A stretch of DNA of 64,000 nucleotides from Acheta domesticus (taxonomy: Eukaryota; Arthropoda; Insecta; Orthoptera; Gryllidae): the NCBI GenBank assembly GCA_031308135.1, contig JAHLJT010008756.1, positions 100,714,510 through 100,778,509 on the forward strand, in the 5' to 3' direction. Under the pieces are notes generated by a model that made no database searches, was not told the DNA's origin, and was given only the letters and a program-made list of their open reading frames with translations. Made by a program: the position numbers and the translations under genes. The stretch's first letter is position 1, and each line of letters starts with the position of its first letter. Below, one piece after another: positions 57,301 through 64,000 of this stretch.

Positions 57301-58475
57301 AAAGGTACATTCTGGGGTTGAAAAGTTAGAATTCTGAAAATAATGCAACAAGAGCCTCATGGCCTTGTTAAGTATGCATATCATGGTGCAATGATTAAGA
57401 TTAATATCAGAAGCAAGGAACAGGTACCTGGTGAATTTTTTTTTCAGACATTGTACAAAAATACCTCTTCTGCTGAAACCAAACAAACTTACAGATGTTC
57501 AGAGACTTTCTCAGTATTTCAGGAACCCTAAAACCAAACTCTTCTATGGCAAATTACTTGCAGACTGAATTGATAAAAGTGATAACACTATTGAAGAAAA
57601 TGGGGAAATATCTTATGGTGAAAATAGTAGTGGTGCAGAAGGTCTGTGAAGCCTTTTATTCAGTTCCTCAAATTGTTTATAAAATAACTATGAGAATAAA
57701 ACCTTACCCACTTTGCATATCAAATTTTCATTTGTTTAAAATTATTCCCTGTGGATGTTAAAATTTCATGAAAAGTCCTAACACTTTTGACAAAAAACAC
57801 TGAAGTCCACACTCTCTGTATTTTGAAACCTCAATTTATGTAATCTCTACACAAGTAATGTAAGAACTGGCATTCAGTTATCATCCATTAACTTCAATTT
57901 ATCTGTGTTTCAAATTCCACTTTTAATAATAGTAACGAAGGGTTTTATTGCTTCTCCTCAAAAGTATGGATTTTGGACTGTGGTCATTTTTGTAAAAAGG
58001 CTACAGTGACTTTTTCTAAGAAAACTAGTTTTAGACAATTTCTAAAGCAAAATTTATATTAAAAAATGTACATTGAACATATACCGATATGAGGCGGCTA
58101 AACTAACCCGTAATTACGTCACTTTGGATTCTGTAATAATAAAAAAGAAAAATCTACGAGGGACCCTACGTATGTTGCCTTCACAACATCATGGCACACA
58201 AGTGGTCGTTCTTGCATCAGATCGCAACAGTAGCAAGAAACATTTCGCAATAAGAGCACACAGCAATAGATGACACAGAACCGCACACGCGTTGCATAAA
58301 TAATATAATGGAGTTTACAGTTGCTTTGCGCTGTAAGATTTATTTTTTTTCTTAATAAGTATCGGCAACTGCAGTGACGTCAACATAATTTGAAGCCTGT
58401 GATTGGATAACAGAACCCCAGTCAGCCGTAGCTGTCAAGTGAACAAATATTATTCGAACAATATACGTATATTTA

Positions 58476-58696
58476 GGTTTTTCTTTCTTGGCGCACGGGG
58501 GGGGGAGGTGTCATCGAAATGGAATATCTCACGGTATTTCGCCTCGTTCTCAGTTGTGCCGCAAGGAGTCGCATGATCGCCAGCACTGCTGGATACAGTC
58601 GCGATCATACGAAAAGCACAACCGAGAACGACGCGAAATACCGTAAGATATTCCATTTTATTGACACCCTCCTCCCGTGCGCCAAGAAAGAAAACC
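58476..58696. mobile_element. Palindromic MITE, copy 2 (family P)
   Basis: Arms GGTTTTTCTTTCTTGGCGCA and TGCGCCAAGAAAGAAAACC pair, and inner arms include ATGGAATATCTCACGGTATT / AATACCGTAAGATATTCCAT. The loop is about 60 bp near CGCATGATCGCCAGCACTGC. Inner-arm sequence matches the element at 44368-44587. Confidence 0.8.
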
Positions 58697-59264
58697 GGAA
58701 GTCCCTTTAAAAGGTTTAAGGGAAAACAACCCACCTAGGCGCACGCGAAGCAAATGAGCCCTTTGAGGCTGTTTCCCTTAATATATCCTAGAACGGTAGA
58801 TAGGAAACATTGCACAATATTGGGTACATTTGGCTATTACAACATGACAGTTCAAGAGTCGCCTTTAACACGATTATAAGCATGGAAGAATTTCGCGAAT
58901 TTTGTCGTCAAACAGAAATAAACAGTAACTGACAGTTTAATTAATAGAATATTTAGCCTAAATTCATTTTAAGTGATACTATTATCTGTGACTAGTGAAA
59001 TTATTCAAACGGTATGGTAGTTCCTACTCAATCCCAGCACATCAAGATGGCAACATTGTTAGCATGTAAAAGAAGCTTCCTTATGGATACAATTATCTTC
59101 TGTGCATAGCCGACAGTTAATTTTTTTTTCAAATGGGATAGCGTTTTCAATTAATTGAAGAAAAAAGTAAATAATCAAATATTGAGGATTAATTGAAGTC
59201 CATCTATCATGTTTTTATATACATGAGACGTACATGTATATTTCTTGTCCTCTCCCGTTTAGTG

Positions 59265-59480
59265 TTAAAAGTTAATTTTTGTATGCTAGTGTTAGCACGT
59301 TAACGATAGTATAAATGTTAGTATGTCAATGTTACATAGTCAAGGGTTGTAATCAGACCTAATATAGTAATGTGTGTGACATTTTGTATGTCAATGTAAT
59401 GATACTCAAATAATGTCAATGTTAGTATGTTAATGTAATGCAATGTCTGTTAGTATGTAATGTCAAGGTTCAGTATATAA
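59265..59480. repeat. Degenerate minisatellite, GTTAGTATGTCAATGT-type unit
   Basis: Irregularly spaced copies of TTAGTATGT(C/T)AATGT(A/T) recur at least six times across 215 bases. Confidence 0.65.
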
Positions 59481-60329
59481 ATGTCGACAGTAAAAATATT
59501 ATAGCCTACTGCGTATTACTTATTTATATAATAAGTATTATAGCATGTTAAAGTTAATTTGTGAAGCTTAGTACGTAGGGCATTGTTAATTAATATTGTG
59601 TTAATGCATTGGTGAGTATAATTCGGTGGTCAGACGAAAGAGCAAGATATGGCACGAGTCATGCCAATTAATGATTAGGGAGAGGATTTCAATGAGTTTG
59701 AATATTTTTGTCCGTTGCTTCAGGACATAGATAATGAACTGTTTTTACATTGGTTAGAATTGGATGCTATATAGATTAATATGTTGGTGCACATTTGTAC
59801 ATATTTGGCCGATTTTTTCTGTTGGAACACATTCATGTAATTATAGGAGCATATTTTGCATATTTCGTTAAAAATAGGGACTTATTTCTAAAATGTTTCA
59901 CGCTTTCATAGAATCTATTTATTTGTGAGCGTTCATTGATTAGAAAGAGCTTGAGTTTTTGTTTTTTTTTCTTTTCTGTAGGTGTTACAATATTGTACAA
60001 ATGTAGGATATTTCTTGATTTTTTTTGAAGTGGGAAGAAGAAATGAAAAAAAAACATAAAATGTACTTCACTAAGGTGCATATTTACTTCAATTATTTCT
60101 CCCGCGAAGGAAGCTAGGTTATATTATGTTTGCACAAACTTATATCTTTTCATCCCAAACATGCTTCTCCTGAATATTATCAAGAAAAGTTTATACAGGA
60201 AATGAAATATTGTTAATTTTAATTGCATATTAAAGTGCACTTTTCAGAATGTTTAGGTCATAAATGCATATTTCAAGATTTGTTAGGTCATAAAAGTCCT
60301 CTTCCTACTAATTATTATTATTATTATTA

Positions 60330-61600
60330 TTTTGAGTCGAAGTATTGTGGATATGGTCTCCGCCATGCTTCCCCGCCGCTCGCTCCCCCACCACCATGCC
60401 AGCTTCTCCCACTCTCTCCCAGGGCATGTGCACAGCAGGGCAGCCAACGCTTACTGGCAGAGAGCCATTTAGTCAGGCACCAGGTCGCCAGCTGCTGCGT
60501 TTTGTGGCTCGGGTTAAAATTGAGGAAAGTCGCATACGCGCATTTTAGACTAATTTTCATTGCAATTTTAACGTTAAACTCTTTCGTACGTAATTCAAGA
60601 CACATTTATATTCTCAATAAAACCAAACTCCACAATACATCAGGAAACAAATTCCATTTCCCTTCCTTATATAATTTTTACAGTGATTGTGTTTAGCACT
60701 GAAACAATTTATGAAAGAAGAAACAGATATGCAATAACAAAAAAAGTTTACGTCCTGATGCACTAATGGAAGAAGAAAACAAATTTATGCCATTCGCATC
60801 AAATCCGAGTGATAACATTACGAAATCTTGTGTAAAAGTAACTTTCCCAACATTGAAAGTTAATAATTTTGACCATTTGTACTTAAATTAAATGTAAATT
60901 TATGAATGTTTCATCCATGGTGGTAGCATATATAGCAAATATTTATCATTAGCGGAAAACTCGCCAAATACACATTTGAACATAACACATATACCTACCT
61001 CTTACTGGTCACAAAGGTTTCTATTGTAAAAACAGGATCATGTGATGTAGCAGATGTGTTGTAACGCCACACTATTTGAAAGAGCCACAGGCAGAGAATA
61101 GCGATGTTAAGTGAGAAATCATTTTGGCGTCAGTAGAAGAGCAGAACGCGCGAACCGTACTCACAGCAGAAACACTGAAATGGTGGAGCTTGCTAGTTTT
61201 GACCGCCAGCGTCAGTTCGCATTTGTTCCCGGTTCGTGCGCACTAAATCTACCGACGCTTTTGTTCGCCTCTCTGTGGCCTCTCCTAACGAACGCTAGGC
61301 TGGCGTATCCTGGGCGTATCGACAAGTGTGACTCCAAGCGGTCCCCCTCAGTCCCCCTCCATGTTTTGCTCCCACTTCCCTGGCCTCGCTTCTCCCCTCT
61401 CTCCTCTTCGCTCTTTCTCTTCCCGCAGTCCAACTGCCACGCAGCCATACTTCTGCGCCACGAAACATCCTACGCTCTACACGACTTGTTTGTAACATAC
61501 AGTAGATAAACACAACGCTATTACTCATTGGGCGCGCTAATGCCATTAATAATGGCAATACCCTTGCCTCTGGCATTTTGCCCTATTCGTCGTTTCGGAG
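60330..61600. other. GC-richer segments without supported genes
   Basis: 60355-60560 and 61120-61500 are GC-richer than their flanks and contain chance frames on both strands. A TTTCTCTTCCCGCAG acceptor-like site ends at 61428, but no exon-like frame follows. A (TTA)n run lies at 60310-60331. Confidence 0.3.
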
Positions 61601-61614
61601 CTATATTTAAACAG

Positions 61615-61754
61615 TGACACTTAAACACAAGCCACAAGCTGGTCGGAGAGGGGGCACTGTCATCCAATCAGGACGTACATTGTTTGTAATCGGGCTCCCG
61701 ATTGGATGGCAATGTCTCCCTCTCCGTCCACCTCGTGTGGCACTATGTTTAAAT
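61615..61754. mobile_element. Small inverted-repeat (hairpin) element, 140 bp
   Basis: Ends ATTTAAACAGTG and CACTATGTTTAAAT pair, and inner arms GGTCGGAGAGGGGGCACTGT / ATGTCTCCCTCTCCGTCCACC and TCATCCAATC / GATTGGATGG also pair. Flanks CGGAGCTAT and CGGAGTAAA may be an eroded target duplication. Confidence 0.65.
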
Positions 61755-62111
61755 CGGAGTAAAGCTGCAGCAGACGCCCAGAGACAACAAAGCGCCTAAG
61801 GCAGTAGATCCACGGGAGCACCTTATTTCAAACAGAAATGAAATCTCCATCATAACAAAAATAACCTGACGCTGTTAATTTGAATTAACAGTATATTTTA
61901 ATGTATCTTGATTTGAATTAGAATTAAAAATATATTTTTATTTGTTTTCAATAAAACAAATTCGGAACCCAATTTAAGTCGGTGCCCTCCCCTTGCCCTT
62001 ATTGGCTCGTATTTAGCCACTGGATTGGACTCGTCCAAGGGCAAATTTAATTTTCGGCCATAATTGGAGTCTTATCAAAAAAGAGTTTTTAAATTTCTCT
62101 TCTCTGATCGG

Positions 62112-62575
62112 CAGTGGCGTAGCTGGGGGGGGGGGAGGGGAAGCGGCGCGCCCCGGGTGACACCATTCAAGGGGTTACACAAATTAAATTATTTTATAAT
62201 TGGAATTATATAATTTAAATCATTTACTTCAAAATTTCATGTATTAATAGTCGGTTTTCTTAGTTTTAGTAGTTCGAACTTTTTATTGTTGGAATTATAT
62301 AATTTTTATGGTTTAGTTAAATTATTTATATTAATTTAATAAGTATACATTTAAATCATAAGCATCGATATGATTTAATGGCAATTATATTGCAATTATC
62401 CTTAATTACATAGAGTTTTAAATATATTATAAATAACTGTCATGTGAAAATATTTTTGTATTTTTAATAAAATAAAGTACAATCAATGCAGCAATAGATA
62501 TTTTTATACTTAATTTAACGGAGGGTGACACCATTAGCTTCGCCCCAGGTGACAACAACTGAAGCTACGTCACTG
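62112..62575. mobile_element. hAT-type MITE, 464 bp, with exact 8-bp target-site duplication
   Basis: Ends CAGTGGCGTAGCTGGGG and, inverted on the right, CAGTGACGTAGCTTCAGTTG; subterminal GGTGACACCATT occurs near both ends (in direct orientation). It is flanked by CTGATCGG on both sides (62104-62111 and 62576-62583). The interior is AT-rich and noncoding. It is related in its terminal motif to 4640-4815. Confidence 0.9.
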
Positions 62576-62599
62576 CTGATCGGCATTTTAAATAAGTAC

Positions 62600-63420
62600 G
62601 CTCATTTAATTGTTTAGCAACTCTTGGAACTGCATCATCGCCACTATTTCCCAACTTGAGCAAGCATAGTCCTTAATAGGCCCGGTTACGGCTTTATAAA
62701 GCGTGAGGCAGTTCGCTCTAGGTCAAAGAAGAGATTGGGAGCGATGCCATGAGTGCGCGCATCAAAAACGCCACCAGACTCATTCAGCTGATTTCAGAAT
62801 TATTAATAGTCTGCCTTTAAAAAGAAAATGGGCTTTAGTGATTTTCAAAGAATAACTTGTGGCTTGCAGCAGCGAAAATGCTGCTGATCAAAACCACACA
62901 AAATGATTTTCCAATAAGTAGCACGTACACTTCTCAAGAACAACTAATAAAATACTCCCGCATAACACTGCAATAAGTTTAAAATTTCAACCAAATCAGG
63001 CTTCACGAATACTGAAATAATTTAGAATAGTATAAAAAGCTGTTCTTTGCAGTCTAAGAATAATCAAAAGAATTGCTGATCCATAATGCAAAACGCGATT
63101 TGCTAATATTTAATAACGGCGGGTCTCTTTCCTGCAGTCTTGTTGTCGCAAGACGTGAGCTGTGTCGTAAGAAATGACATACTGCGTATGATAATTCAGT
63201 CGCTACACGCAGTAGGATATTAGGCGGAATGAGACTGTCAAATATTTGCATTTTCAGTCAACATCGAAAGGATTTGATGTTTTCGGATTTTGGCTGAAAT
63301 CTGCGTAGTTTTCTTTCGATTTCTTCACGCATTGAAAATTATAGCAGGACAACACACAAATCTCCCTTCGAATGTGCTTGCGCGAAGAAGGGTGACTCCT
63401 ACCATCAAATTTACTTTCTC
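62600..63420. other. AT-rich intergenic DNA
   Basis: Nothing assignable; only short chance frames. Confidence 0.4.
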
Positions 63421-63425
63421 TGAAA

Positions 63426-63498
63426 CTCTCTCTCTCTCTCTCGCTCCCTCTCTCTTGCTCTAGCTCTCTCTCTCACTCTCCCTCTCGCTCTCTCTCTT
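63426..63498. repeat. (CT)n-rich microsatellite
   Basis: Long CT/CTC pyrimidine tract with minor interruptions. Confidence 0.95.
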
Positions 63499-63539
63499 AC
63501 ACCAGGCCTATTTTGCACCGACCTTGGGAGTAAGGGTGC

Positions 63540-64000
63540 GGCATCGATGCCGATGTTTTCAAAATATCGATGTATTGAAGCTTATGTTTTTTAAGATCAA
63601 TGTTTGTGCGCGTTATTTGTACGTTTCCGATGTTTGGTTCATGGACGAAAAACTTTCATAATTCACAATTTTGTAAAAGTTAAAATATGAAATAATAACT
63701 TATTGTACCACTGTCAGTTTATTTATGTGTTCGAGCCAAAAGAAACGCGCGGTTTGTTCTACCTTCATCGAGCAGACTATCTCCCACCTGAGATGCTCCT
63801 GATGCCCTGGTATTTTTCGTCTTTCCTTGTATTTGAATGGTTCCTTGCGTACGAAGAGACATTTCCAACTTTGTATTCTGTTCAGTTTTGATTATAAACT
63901 TAAAATACACGGTCACTGTCAAATAAATTTTCTTGATCACAAATTTAAAGTTAGATGTTACTAACACAGGTTTTTAAAACATTGATGTTAAAAAACATCG
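63540..64000. mobile_element. Second copy of the CATCGATGTTT-ended repeat, cut by the window end
   Basis: Starts GGCATCGATGCCGATGTTTT and shares interior blocks with 23755-24370 (CTTCATCGAGCAGACT, GAGATGCTCCTGATGCCC). The right end, AAACATTGATGTTAAAAAAC, runs off the window. Confidence 0.5.

Noticed and set aside
57343..57761. Small frames next to an R1 copy as a gene
   Set aside because: The residues (for example KEQVPGEFFFQTLYKN) look protein-like but no family, start context or partner exon could be supported.
1..64000. CRISPR array, operon, riboswitch or replication origin
   Set aside because: No regularly spaced repeats with unique spacers and no prokaryotic gene organisation; repeats here are microsatellites and transposons.

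Overview
The window looks like repeat-rich nuclear DNA from an insect, probably a large-genome hemimetabolous lineage (polyneopteran-like). The reasons are AT-rich sequence with sparse GC-rich exons bounded by GT/AG splice sites, long introns, several families of DNA transposons and MITEs, tRNA-derived SINEs, Ty3/gypsy-type remnants and many microsatellites. No operons, CRISPR arrays or other prokaryotic signals are present. The species is not determined here.

Two host loci are the main content. (1) A plus-strand multi-exon gene spans about 10.85-24.72 kb. Its four recognisable exons (10851-11068, 13677-14011, 20214-20405, 24607-24723) have compatible splice phases. They encode one transmembrane helix, a basic juxtamembrane stretch and a cytoplasmic tail with seven tyrosine motifs (YxxQ, two YxxM and others) and a proline-rich C-terminus. 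This looks like the 3' part of a signalling receptor, possibly cytokine-receptor-like, but the family is unproven. Exon B carries one base too many for its reading frame. (2) A minus-strand single-exon leucine-rich-repeat transmembrane protein lies at 53049-54199. It is complete except for a 2-bp slip in a short AG run inside the LRR C-terminal cap. A third host-like trace is a single-frame fragment resembling a matrix metalloproteinase propeptide at 28744-28929, with one in-frame stop.

The rest is transposon landscape. 0-10 kb: SINE, LINE 3'-end relics, a hAT MITE with 8-bp target duplication, a minisatellite and a broken minus-strand gypsy-like element. 10-25 kb: receptor exons, with introns holding SINE copies, a 1.6-kb degenerate gene of a repeated arthropod protein family and a Tc1-like relic. 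25-35 kb: nearly gene-free, with the MMP-like fragment, a clean 509-bp solo LTR and long stretches of one noncoding repeat family (R1). 35-40 kb: a GC-rich ORF island, a MITE with perfect 30-bp ends and a 1.5-kb foldback element. 40-46 kb: R1, a mariner with intact ends and dead transposase, a tandem duplication, a palindromic MITE and a SINE. 46-53 kb: a second mariner containing two nested inverted-repeat insertions, and a pogo/Tigger-like non-autonomous element. 54-64 kb: R1, a second palindromic MITE, a hairpin element, a second hAT MITE and the start of another transposon-like repeat.

The most interesting leads are the tyrosine-rich receptor tail, the LRR receptor frameshift, the MMP-like fragment, a hammerhead-like core in a foldback element, the recurrent hairpin of family R1 and the clean target-site duplications. 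All calls come from reading the sequence; no database search was run.
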